From Hexactinellida sp. DTS-2022 (Eukaryota; Porifera; Hexactinellida): a DNA stretch of 64,000 bases. The stretch covers positions 124,001 through 188,000 of the forward strand of contig JAPNXP010000001.1 in assembly GCA_028753945.1 (NCBI GenBank). Reading direction: 5' to 3'. The position numbers were made by a program, and so were the translations under genes. A model generated the notes under the pieces. That model did not search any database and was not told where the DNA came from. It saw nothing but the letters and a program-made list of their open reading frames with translations. Shown one piece after another: positions 42,486 through 51,260 of the stretch; positions within the stretch are counted from its first letter, which is position 1, and each line of letters opens with the position of its first letter.

Positions 42486-45400
42486 ATGCATACCCAATCC
42501 ACGGATCCACTTTCTAGCATACAAGATTGTCCCGTCTTTGAACCCACCAAGGAGGAGTTTTCAGACCCAATCTTCTACATCACAAAGATACATCCCATAG
42601 GGCAGAACACCGGCATCGTGAAGATACGGCCGCCACCCGACTGGAAGCCTCCCTTCTGCAGAGACGGAGAGCAGTTCCAGTTCTACCCCCGCATCCAGTG
42701 TCTCCGCGAACTGGAGGGCGTCAACCGCGTGAAGCTAAACTTTACCGACAATTTTATTCATTTCTGGGACCTGCATGGGCAGAAGATTGTAAAGCCAGTT
42801 GTCGGGGGGCAGCCTCTCGACCTCTACAAGTTCTTTGACCTGGCCAACAAGGAGGGCGGGTTCCACCAGGTGTGCCTCCGGAAGCTGTGGTCTGGCATCG
42901 GCAGACAGCTTGGGCTCACATCCGACGTCCAGTGGTCCAGCGTGCTCAAAGACAAGTACCGCAAGCTGCTCTACCCCTTCGAGTACTTCCTCAAGATCCG
43001 CTGTCTCCTGCTCAAGGGAGAGGGGCTGGCTGAGGCCATGTACTCCAGTTCCAGGGGTCTGTTGCGTCCACTCTTCTCCTCGGTGGTGGAGTACGGGGCT
43101 GTTATGTGCTGCGCAGTAGAAACTCAGTCGAATAAGTCGGTTCTTACTTTCGATTCTGTCCACTGTTCTGACTCAGCTGCGCCTGGAGCTAAGCCCAAGG
43201 CGTCCACGCAGGGGAAAGACATAACGTGCCAGGCCTGTCGCTCCGGAGACGAGGAGCAGGTGCTGCTCATCTGCGAAGCCTGCGAAGTGGGGTTTCACAC
43301 CTTTTGTCTGTACCCTCCCCTGGAGGCGGTGCCCCCTGGCGACTGGCGCTGTCCCGGCTGCATACACAAGCTCTACAAGCCTTCCAGCGTCTTCGGCTTC
43401 GAACACACGAAGCTTCCTCTCTCGCTCAACTCGTTCTCTCACGCCGCGGACCTCTTCAAGCGGGCGTACTTCGAGAACAAGCCTGACAAAGTGTCCTGTC
43501 GAGAAGTGGAGCTGGAGTTCTGGAGCCTGCTGGCTTCTCCCGACTCTAGCATAGACGTGCACTACGGATCCGACCTGCACTCATCCCAGCACGGCAGCGG
43601 GTTCCCGTGTGACGTCACCGACTGCGCGCCCTCCGACCAGCACTACATCGAGAGCGGCTGGAACCTGAACAACATCGCCTATCTGGAGGGCTGCGTCCTC
43701 AAGCACGTGCCTGGCGACATAAACGGACTCAAGAAGCCCTGGCTGTACGTGGGCATGTGCTTCTCCACTTTCTGTTGGCACGTGGAGGACCACTGGAACC
43801 ACTCCATCAACTACCTGCACCTCGGGGACCCCAAGACCTGGTACGGGGTGCCCCCCTACGCGGCGAAGCAGTTCGAGAGCTGTGTGCGCGAATATGTCCC
43901 CGGGCTGATCGCGAACGACCCCCAGCTGTTGCACCACCTGATCACCATGATCCCTCCCAGCGTTCTCCTGGCGTACGGGGTCCCCGTGTTCCGGGCCGAC
44001 CAGCGCCAGGGAGAGTTCATCATCACATTTCCGAGAGCCTACCACGCCGGCTTCAACCAGGGGTTCAATTTCGCAGAAGCTGTGAATTTCGCGACCAAAG
44101 AGTGGTTCAAAATCGGAAGAGAGTGCGTCCAGGTGTACAAACAGGTCCAGAAGCCTCCAATCTTTAGCCACAACGAACTCATTTGCAGATGTTTCGCTTC
44201 CCCCCTCACCCCGGGCTGTTTCGGCCCATCCCTCTTTGAAGACATCCACACAATGGTCACCACAGAGTTGGACGCTCGGAAGCGAGTATTCCAGACCCCC
44301 ATGCACCACGCCCAGCTAAACTTCGAGCTCTTGCCAGAGACACACAGGAACTGCCACAGCTGCAAGACAGTCTTGTTCCTCTCCTCCATCATGTGTGACG
44401 GCTGCAGCTCCTCTCGCTTCTGCCTGGACGACCTGGACAGCCCCTGTCCCTGCGGCTCTGTAAGTCGGGTGTTCCAGTACAGGTACTCGGGCCAGGAGCT
44501 GCTCTCCATTCTAGAGGGCTCCAAGAAGCTGGCTGACGCGTACACGGAGTGGATGAGGGAGGCGGAGGCCGTTACTACTGCCCAGCAGCTCGAGAGACCG
44601 TCCCTGAGTGAAGTCGAGGGGTTGGTTGAGAGAGGCAGGAATCTCAAATACGAAGGGGACTATCTAACAGAGCTGTGTCTTATAATTAACAAGGCTAAAC
44701 TTGTTGCTAAACGCACACAGCAGCTCCTCTCGAAGCGAAGCGGAAGCAGACATTCCTTTTGGCTCTACGAGTTGTCAGAACTCGAAGAGTTATCTTCTGA
44801 GCTAGACTCTCTCCCCTGTATAGTGCCACAAACTCATTTCTTGCAAGAAAAGCTTCTCGAAACGAAAATACTCTTTGAGAAAGCCCAACATCTTATAGAG
44901 ATTAATTCTTTGGACGTTGAGCTTATCGGAGACGTGCTCTCTCAGGTGAATCAGCTGCAGGTGCACTCCCCTCTGTGTGGCACCCTCTCGGACCGACACA
45001 AAGTCGCCTCTTGGCTCAGAGATTACAACAAACTCTACGAGACCTGCACACAGGACACGTCCTACAAGGCCGCCCTGCTGGAGGCGCAGCAGATGCTGTC
45101 GGTAGCCAAGGACCTGCCCGTCACCTGCCAGGAGGTGCAGGCGTCCGTCGTGTGGCTGGACGAGTCAGTCTCGCAAGCCAACCTTTGGTTAAAGCTCTCT
45201 CAAACGGCCATCAGAGGGAAGAATAGACGCACTTTGGAAATTCTACAAGACATTTATAACGAGAATGATAAGTTAATGATCTCAGTTCCAATCCCCAGCG
45301 AGCTGACTAACACCATTAGAGACGCGCAGCTGTGGAAACACACTCACTCGGGCCTGCCCCCAACCCCCACCCTCTCCCAGGTGGAGGAGCTGGTAGCGAC

Positions 45401-46556
45401 CGCAGTGGGGCTTCCCGTGCTGCTACAAGGACTGGACAACTTGAAAAAGCTAAGTTCTGAGGCTGACAGCTGGAAACAAGTCCTGACAAAGCTGTTTATA
45501 ACCGAAAACTCGGATAAAGATATCTTGTTTAGTCTCCTCCCTGCGGCCTCGGTCCCTCAGGACGCCTCGTCCAAGCTGCATACACTGAAGAGTACCATGG
45601 ATTGTCTCGCCTCCCGGTCGAGACACAGCCAGCAGCAGGAGTCACAACTAATGACTTCGCTCCTGAAGCAAGAGCTCTGTTACATTCGCGAAATTCGAAA
45701 GTGTAACATGGAGATCCTGTACACCGCTTCCTCTCCCTCCCCGCCCCTCGACAAGATCCTGTGCGCCACCTGCGGAAAGCGCGCTTCGGAGCAGATGATA
45801 TTCTGCAACCGGTGTCTCGCCCTGCAGCACGGGCCCTGTGCCGGCCTCTCCCTCGCTAACATTGAGGTCACGCAGAATACGTTTGTGTGCGACAAGTGTG
45901 TGCGCACTAACAGACCTACTCTCTCGCAGGCAAAGTACCTGCTGAGCCTATGGGACGTGCAAGTTAGATCTCCGTACACGCGCGCGCTCCAGCTGTTGGT
46001 GGAGAGGGCGGAGAGATGGGAAGCCAGGTCTGCCAGCCTCCTGGACTCCTTCCAGCCGGTAGAAATGGAGACAGAGTCTCCTACCGGCCCCTGCTCTGCC
46101 CTCAACGCCCTCAATCTGTCCCAGCAGTACAAGGAGATAGAGGAGCACTTGATAGAGGGCCTGTCGGTAGAAATAGTTTTGGAGAACACCAGCGCTTGTG
46201 TGGAGCTGTGGAGGGAGGCGTTCCGACAGAAGAGGAAAAACCGTGGGCGAGGGAGGAAAATGGGATGTCCCAACAAACAGGATTCCTCTCAGACCAGGAA
46301 GCCTCGTCTGCTCAAACACAAGAAACCTGAAGCTTCGCATTCTGGCCCTCAGCTGCAAAACAAGGCTGAGTCTGGTAGTGACGACACTTGTGCCGCTATG
46401 GAATGCAACTGTCTGCAAGAAGAGAACGTAGACTGGATACAGTGCGACACCTGCGAGGCCTGGTTCCATTTCAACTGCGTGGGTCTCACGAAGTCGGAGG
46501 TCAATACCATGGGCGACTACAACTGCTCGGCTTGCAACACATACACAATCAAATAA
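42486..46556 (+). CDS. KDM5: KDM5/JARID1 H3K4 demethylase (single exon)
   Basis: 1356 aa in one exon. Removes di- and trimethyl marks from H3K4 in the nucleus. Domains in order: JmjN (CPVFEPTKEEFSDPIFYITK), ARID (QPLDLYKFFDLANKEGGFHQ, DKYRKLLYPFEYFLK), PHD1 (CQACRSGDEEQVLLICEAC through WRCPGCI), JmjC (CWHVEDHWNHSINYLHLGDP, ITFPRAYHAGFNQGFNFAEA), C5HC2 zinc finger (CHSCKTVLFLSSIMCDGC, CPCGS), PLU-1 helical region, PHD2 (CATCGKRASEQMIFCNRC) and PHD3 at the C-terminus (CNCLQEENVDWIQCDTCEAW). Iron ligands His432, Glu434 and His520 are intact. The full set including PHD3 places it with KDM5A/B-type rather than KDM5C/D-type or fungal proteins. Being intronless at this size is unusual. Confidence 0.97.
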   Translation: MHTQSTDPLSSIQDCPVFEPTKEEFSDPIFYITKIHPIGQNTGIVKIRPPPDWKPPFCRDGEQFQFYPRIQCLRELEGVNRVKLNFTDNFIHFWDLHGQKIVKPVVGGQPLDLYKFFDLANKEGGFHQVCLRKLWSGIGRQLGLTSDVQWSSVLKDKYRKLLYPFEYFLKIRCLLLKGEGLAEAMYSSSRGLLRPLFSSVVEYGAVMCCAVETQSNKSVLTFDSVHCSDSAAPGAKPKASTQGKDITCQACRSGDEEQVLLICEACEVGFHTFCLYPPLEAVPPGDWRCPGCIHKLYKPSSVFGFEHTKLPLSLNSFSHAADLFKRAYFENKPDKVSCREVELEFWSLLASPDSSIDVHYGSDLHSSQHGSGFPCDVTDCAPSDQHYIESGWNLNNIAYLEGCVLKHVPGDINGLKKPWLYVGMCFSTFCWHVEDHWNHSINYLHLGDPKTWYGVPPYAAKQFESCVREYVPGLIANDPQLLHHLITMIPPSVLLAYGVPVFRADQRQGEFIITFPRAYHAGFNQGFNFAEAVNFATKEWFKIGRECVQVYKQVQKPPIFSHNELICRCFASPLTPGCFGPSLFEDIHTMVTTELDARKRVFQTPMHHAQLNFELLPETHRNCHSCKTVLFLSSIMCDGCSSSRFCLDDLDSPCPCGSVSRVFQYRYSGQELLSILEGSKKLADAYTEWMREAEAVTTAQQLERPSLSEVEGLVERGRNLKYEGDYLTELCLIINKAKLVAKRTQQLLSKRSGSRHSFWLYELSELEELSSELDSLPCIVPQTHFLQEKLLETKILFEKAQHLIEINSLDVELIGDVLSQVNQLQVHSPLCGTLSDRHKVASWLRDYNKLYETCTQDTSYKAALLEAQQMLSVAKDLPVTCQEVQASVVWLDESVSQANLWLKLSQTAIRGKNRRTLEILQDIYNENDKLMISVPIPSELTNTIRDAQLWKHTHSGLPPTPTLSQVEELVATAVGLPVLLQGLDNLKKLSSEADSWKQVLTKLFITENSDKDILFSLLPAASVPQDASSKLHTLKSTMDCLASRSRHSQQQESQLMTSLLKQELCYIREIRKCNMEILYTASSPSPPLDKILCATCGKRASEQMIFCNRCLALQHGPCAGLSLANIEVTQNTFVCDKCVRTNRPTLSQAKYLLSLWDVQVRSPYTRALQLLVERAERWEARSASLLDSFQPVEMETESPTGPCSALNALNLSQQYKEIEEHLIEGLSVEIVLENTSACVELWREAFRQKRKNRGRGRKMGCPNKQDSSQTRKPRLLKHKKPEASHSGPQLQNKAESGSDDTCAAMECNCLQEENVDWIQCDTCEAWFHFNCVGLTKSEVNTMGDYNCSACNTYTIK

Positions 46557-47039
46557 TTTTTTCATTCACACAAAAAGAATCAAAATTCGCCAAATTACTA
46601 TTTCCGAAAATTGATTCGCCATATTGGCAGTAATTTGATACAAACGCTAATAATCACTACACTACAACTGTCTTAATTCGCTATTATACTTCTTGTATTA
46701 CTTGCTAATATAATATTGTTAATTTTAACTCTCAAGTTGCATTTTATATAAATATTTGTAGAGTTGTTAATATTTATAATCTAAGTTAGACGCTCTTACT
46801 GTCCTCAATTCTGTATTTTGCTAACAAACCTAACTATACTATTTCTGCTAAAAGAGGTGGATTATTGATTTTGGCAATAACTCTTTGGGTATAAGCGCTT
46901 ACAAGAACATGCAAGTCGAAATGTCAATAATAATCATGAATCGATTATTTTAATTAAATGAATATTGAATTTTCCGAGTTACTACAGTGTAGCAAGTAAA
47001 ATAACAAGTCGCATTTCCACGAAAACTTGCTATTAGAGG

Positions 47040-47340
47040 AACATATTTAAAATGTTATGAGATGAGGCCACGGCCTAGTATGGAGACTAGCCGCCTAGTC
47101 GCCCCAACTCATAGGGATGTTATGTCAGTGGTTTCGTCCCATTGCAGGGACTCATCAGGAGGGTAACCCTCGACCACTTTTATTGCTCCTCGAGCCACCT
47201 AGTGTCTCTAGGTTACCAGTCGACTGCCGGACTAATCCACAGACTAACTCATGTAGTGTCCCGTACTGACACCTAGTGCCTTTCCCAGGGACACTACTCC
47301 TGAAGGTCTAGTGATGCCCGTGACAGATACATTACAGCGA
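47040..47340 (-). mobile_element. structured element hosting a hammerhead ribozyme
   Basis: About 300 bp of balanced GC in AT-rich DNA. Besides the ribozyme it holds a perfect 10-bp inverted repeat GTAGTGTCCC (47253-47262) with GGGACACTAC (47288-47297), and small hairpins such as CCTAG-TGTCT-CTAGG (47199-47213). High self-complementarity with a hammerhead is the pattern of retrozymes and Penelope-like element ends, but no reverse transcriptase, primer binding site or second repeat copy is seen here. The edges are estimates. Confidence 0.5.
47127..47178 (-). ncRNA. type III hammerhead ribozyme motif
   Basis: Read 5' to 3' on the minus strand: stem III strand AGTGG (47178-47174), T and C of the cleavage triplet GTC (47173-47172), stem I GAGGG-TTA-CCCTC (47171-47159), core CTGATGA (47158-47152), stem II GTCCC-TGCAAT-GGGAC (47151-47136), core GAAA (47135-47132), stem III strand CCACT (47131-47127). 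Every conserved core base is present, all three stems pair without mismatch, and the A15.1-U16.1 pair forms. Self-cleavage is predicted between 47172 and 47171. Because stem I is closed by a loop and stem III is open, this is the type III layout. The loops are small (3 and 6 nt), so the loop-loop contact that speeds cleavage in cells is uncertain. Confidence 0.85.
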
Positions 47341-47428
47341 ATAGTTATGATTGGTGAAATTATAGCCTCCACAAAAATATGTACCTAGAAACAATTTCAA
47401 AAGAATTATTACTTGTTACAAAATGTGA

Positions 47429-47527
47429 GGTCACGCAATATTAGGTCACGAATTGTAAATTGTAATGCACCTCGAAATATCTGGTCACGAATTGTACGAC
47501 CTTAAAATGTGAGGTCACGAATTGTAT
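47429..47527. repeat. four copies of GGTCACGAATTGTA
   Basis: GGTCACGCAATATT (47429), and three copies of GGTCACGAATTGTA (47444, 47483, 47513), all in the same orientation with unequal spacing. The reverse (TACAATTCGTGACC) recalls the TGTGACGA units upstream of SC5D at 38649. Confidence 0.65.
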
Positions 47528-47542
47528 GTATCCCAGGATTGC

Positions 47543-47570
47543 CGTGGGTATGGGGATTCCCATACCCACG
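47543..47570. repeat. perfect 12-bp hairpin
   Basis: CGTGGGTATGGG, loop GATT, CCCATACCCACG. A second partial palindrome (GGGGATTCCCATATGGATCCCC) continues to about 47620. It could be the core of a decayed inverted-repeat element. Confidence 0.7.
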
Positions 47571-47667
47571 TGAATGGGAATCAGATTTCCCCCGTGGGGA
47601 TTCCCATATGGATCCCCATAGGACACCCTTATGGATATCAATACAACTGATACAAGGCCATTACACC

Positions 47668-47803
47668 GCTTAATTAAATCACAAATTAATGTTACGGTAT
47701 ATAAGTATAGGAGAAAATTCCAGATTTTCAAGCTCCTAATTCAAATTTTCCAAAAATCATACTCCAAAAGGAGCGTCTCGCGCTCCTGTTTAATTCCTTG
47801 ATC
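47668..47803. repeat. dispersed repeat family C, copy 2
   Basis: Matches 30755-30886 in the same orientation, including CTCCAAAAGGAGCGTCTCGC. It is followed by GGTTATAACTGGGGCTTACTGTA, which resembles the right terminus of the 30900 MITE. It ends about 30 bases before the EFHB start codon, so it likely contributes to the promoter or 5' UTR. Confidence 0.8.
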
Positions 47804-47831
47804 TGGTTATAACTGGGGCTTACTGTACCTA

Positions 47832-49746
47832 ATGTATGCAAGCATAGAAATGGCTGCTGGTAAGCTGAGTCAGAGGAACTCGACTGCGCGGGACTGTCTC
47901 TCTGGGGAGAGCAAGAGACACACCACCCCTCCCCTGGTCAAGGTGTTTGAGGGTCAGACCCGTCCTGACGTAGGGAAGGCCCGTGTCCTGCATGCCTTCG
48001 CCCAGGACACCTCCCACTCGACCCACGAGCCACACGGCGTGACCACCAAACCCTCCGTGCAAGCCAAGGAGCTGCTCAACCCGCAGCCCAAGACCAGGTT
48101 CCAGGAGACCCTCAATGACACGATGGAGGGCGCTTATTTCAGGAAGAAGCTGAATAGACTAGGTTGCTCCATAGCCTCACAATAATTTGGTTGTTGTATA
48201 TTTTATTTATTTCATTTAGGGAAATGTCCGGATCCCAGGATGAATCTCCCTGACGACCAACAGCTGCTCCGGAATGAGATACCCTTCGGTAACCCCACAG
48301 TGTATAACGACACAGCTGGCGAGATTGTGAATCCTGAGAAGAACCGCGATAAGGTGGAGGAGGAGTGGAAGGAGGGACAGGACCTGTACAAGACGAGTCA
48401 CAACAGCTACCCCCCGGGGGACATGCCCGACCGGAACTACGACTGGTCGGTGTTCCCGCGGGACTTCAAGTACGGAGTGGAGACGCCGCATGACGTCAGA
48501 GGGACCGGCGTGAGTCGCGCCATGAAGTGGTCCCACGAGGCGGAGGAGGAGCAGGCCACGCACATCGTGCAGAAGAGACTGGACGACTTCAGGGAGAGAA
48601 CTCAGCCGCAGATCGGGAAGGTGAGTATAATGTCTTAATTCGGATAATTATACCGATTAACTAGGTGCATGACCCGATTCGCGACACGCTCCCAGTGGGC
48701 AACAGCCACGTGTTCGGCGTGTATCTGAAGCCGGACGAGTTCGGGGCGGGGGACCTGATCCACATGCGGGGGCCCGAGGGGGTCCTGCGCGGCCGGGACA
48801 GGGACAGGGGCGTGATAGCCTTCATAAGACAGCAGCTGAAGAAGGCAAACTACCACAACTTCGAGTCTCTCAAGGCCGCGTTCGAGCATTACGACAAGTC
48901 CCGGAGCGGGACGATCAGCGAGGAGGAGCTCAGGGACACCTGCTACCAGTTCGGCCTCCCGCTCGACTGCAACCAGCTGGACCTGCTGATGGGGTACTGC
49001 GACAGCGACGGACAGGGGTACATAGACTATGTCCGCTTCAGCAACTTCCTGAACTGGAAGGACAAGCTGCCAACTGGCTTCCAGATAGTTACTATAGACG
49101 AGGAGCCGTCTGCACCAAAGGTACCTATACCCCTCCCCCCAGCCCCCAGCTGAGTTTATAATGCTAATAGGAGAGCGCCCCCCCGACAGAGGCCCCGCGG
49201 GACCCTACGCCCGAGCAGATAGAGGCGGAGTACGCACAGGCCCTGGTGAAAGAGGGAGACATAGAGTACGATCCCTCCAAGCGCAAGGCCACGCCCAAGC
49301 TCCTCTCCAAGCAGATTGACAAGAGCGCCGCCCCCATCAAGACCTCTTCCCAGGCCATAGCCGCTACCGTGGGCGGCATATCTACCCGGGAACTGCCGTC
49401 CTTTGGCGTCCCGACAGTGCGGTCCGACCTCCCGGCCCCGCGCGTGAAGCGCGTCTCCGACTACACCAACTACGGAGACGAGTCCGACGCGTTCGGACTG
49501 CTGTACCCCTCCGTGTACTCCAACCGAGGCGTGCACGAGAGGGACTTCTTCGTGTCGCGCTCCCAGGAAGAGATCAAGAAGATATTCACCAACATAGGTG
49601 TCGAGATGGAAGATAAGGTGTTCGAGGAGCTCTGGAAGCGGGCTCTCGAGCTGGGGGGCGGCCAGGTCTCCGTTGAAATATTCAGAGCGTTGCTGGACAG
49701 CTTCGCCTCTGACCGGACTCTTGAGACAGCTGTGAGTCCGCATTAA
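47832..49746 (+). CDS. EFHB: EF-hand family member B, ciliary (4 exons)
   Basis: Exons 47832-48162, 48220-48620, 48665-49120, 49192-49746 total 1743 bp (580 aa). EFHB (CFAP21) is a microtubule inner protein of motile cilia and has also been linked to store-operated calcium entry. Recognisable blocks: LPDDQQLLRNEIPFGNPT, DPIRDTLPVGNSHVFGVYLK, KPDEFGAGDLIHMRGPEG, LKAAFEHYDKSRSGTISEEE, RFSNFLNWKDKLP, and the C-terminal GVHERDFFVSRSQEEIKKIF. The first EF-hand loop is canonical; the second (DSDGQGYIDYVR) has Arg in place of the last Glu, so it probably binds calcium poorly. The third acceptor is an unusual GAG before 49192, needed to keep frame. The last codons VSPH read past a GTGAGT donor-like site; another terminal exon is possible. 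ATG 47850 is an alternative start. Confidence 0.92.
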
Positions 49747-49902
49747 CAGCTGTTTATTGTCGCGTTAACCGATCCACTTATGCTATCCTATGTATGTTAT
49801 TGGAATGTGATCTGCACTACATATATCAATGTACGTATGCGTTAGTCACTTCGTACCTTGGTAGACTGACTGCTTAGAGTGTTCCGCAGTTGCATAGCTC
49901 TC

Positions 49903-51168
49903 ATGGCCACACGGCCCCGCGTAATCTGCCACAAAGAGAGAAAGCCCAGAGACAAGGAGAAGAGTGCAGAGACAGAGCGGTTCATCTCGGCAGACGAGTT
50001 CCTGAGAGAATTCTCATTTTCAATTGAAACAGAAAACTCAAACCGATTTACAAACAATTTTGTTGATTTTCCCAAAATCTCAGAGTTTAAATGTCCCCCC
50101 TCTCAGTTCTCTCCTGCGACCCTCGCCACGCCCCTCCTAGCCACCAGTCTCCAGGACCTCACCACCCAATCCGACACGCGTCTCCAGGAGACTCTCTCCG
50201 ACTCCCTCTCTATGCAGCTTCTCAAATCCAAGCAGCAGTCTCTCACAGACGTCACCTCGGACAAGAGGCTCGCTAGGAAGCAGCAGAAGAAAGCTGCCCC
50301 CAGGCCCCGCCTCCCCGACACCTCCACCTGCAGGAGAGACCGCAGGCCCGACTCCGGATCCAAAGCACCGACCCACTCAAAGGACAAGTTCGCGCTTCCG
50401 TCCGAAATAAAGCTCAAGACGCGAAAAGTCTCACATTACACTCCCGACGACTCTCACCAGATAACATTCGACTCCTCTCGCACTCTGGCCTCTAGGCCGC
50501 ACTCCGCAGAGGCCACTACTCCCCCCGGGCTCCCGCTCGACCTGCAGAACGGCCTCCTTCTGTCGGCTGCGCACCTCAACCTCTCCGCGCAGAGGGCCTA
50601 CGCGGATACCGAGAGGGAGGCGGTGCTGCAGCTGTCTAAGCTGCACGCGTACAAACAGAGACTGCTGGGGGACAGCTTCCAGCTGCGACAGGAGGAGGAC
50701 ACGCTCGAGATAGACTCCATGGCCAGCTTTGCGGCGGGAGAGCTCGGGAGCGTAGAGGAGCTCCTAGCGCGCCTGAGGCTGGCCGGCGCACAGGTAGCGA
50801 AGCTGTCGGACGCGCTGAGCAGGGCGCAGAGCTCGGTGAGGCTGCGCAACATAAGTCTCAGCGAGAGAGACAAGGAGCTGTGCGAGAAGCGGCTGGGAGA
50901 GCTCAGCTGTGCGGCGACCCGCTCACTTGCTCGGATCCGGCCTCTGCTGGGGCAGGTGTCGGAGGTGAGTGACAAGGTGCAAATAACCGCGAAGGAACGA
51001 GAGGGAGACCTGAAGAGACTGAAGGAAACGAGCGATAAGCTGGACCGGTACACGGGCGTGACGCTCTCTAAGTTTAGCCTCCAGTCCCACGTGGCAATGT
51101 TAGAAGACAACTTAGACATGATCAGAGAGCCAGAAAAGTTATACATGCCGTTTCCTGGCAATCTGTGA
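49903..51168 (+). CDS. orphan coiled-coil protein (single exon)
   Basis: 421 aa, intronless. The N-terminal half is basic and disordered (KERKPRDKEKSAETERFISA, RKQQKKAAPRPRLPDTST). The C-terminal half from about residue 215 is helical with long heptad runs (TEREAVLQLSKLHAYKQRLL, SVEELLARLRLAGAQVAKLS, RLKETSDKLDRYTGVTLSKF), ending LYMPFPGNL. I do not recognise a family. It starts 156 bp after EFHB on the same strand, so a ciliary or microtubule role is conceivable by neighbourhood only. An in-frame open stretch extends upstream to 49879 but has no ATG, so ATG 49903 is used. Confidence 0.7.
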   Translation: MATRPRVICHKERKPRDKEKSAETERFISADEFLREFSFSIETENSNRFTNNFVDFPKISEFKCPPSQFSPATLATPLLATSLQDLTTQSDTRLQETLSDSLSMQLLKSKQQSLTDVTSDKRLARKQQKKAAPRPRLPDTSTCRRDRRPDSGSKAPTHSKDKFALPSEIKLKTRKVSHYTPDDSHQITFDSSRTLASRPHSAEATTPPGLPLDLQNGLLLSAAHLNLSAQRAYADTEREAVLQLSKLHAYKQRLLGDSFQLRQEEDTLEIDSMASFAAGELGSVEELLARLRLAGAQVAKLSDALSRAQSSVRLRNISLSERDKELCEKRLGELSCAATRSLARIRPLLGQVSEVSDKVQITAKEREGDLKRLKETSDKLDRYTGVTLSKFSLQSHVAMLEDNLDMIREPEKLYMPFPGNL

Positions 51169-51260
51169 TTGTATTCCATCCCAATTCGCGCTGTTATTAA
51201 ACTAATCCATTTTACATCTCACTTTCAGCTGCGAGATCCCTATTGCCCATTGTTAGTCTG

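Larger units (their letters stand above)
46557..47831. other. spacer with a hammerhead ribozyme and other repeats
   Basis: 1.3 kb between KDM5 and EFHB. It contains, in order: AT-rich DNA to about 47030, a structured element with a hammerhead ribozyme on the minus strand (about 47040-47340), four GGTCACG motifs (47429-47527), a perfect 12-bp hairpin (47543-47570), and family C repeat copy 2 (47668-47803). No protein-coding exon recognised. Confidence 0.7.

Noticed and set aside
42486-46556. KDM5 as a bacterial or viral contamination because it is intronless
   Set aside because: The full animal KDM5 domain set and the surrounding intron-bearing animal genes rule this out.
47040-47340. Reading the hammerhead as type I
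   Set aside because: Downstream of GAAA there is no short stem III ending in a UH site; the type III pairing is perfect instead.
47441-47731. Minus-strand ORF in the KDM5-EFHB spacer
   Set aside because: It crosses the GGTCACG array and a palindrome; repeats give its peptide, not selection.
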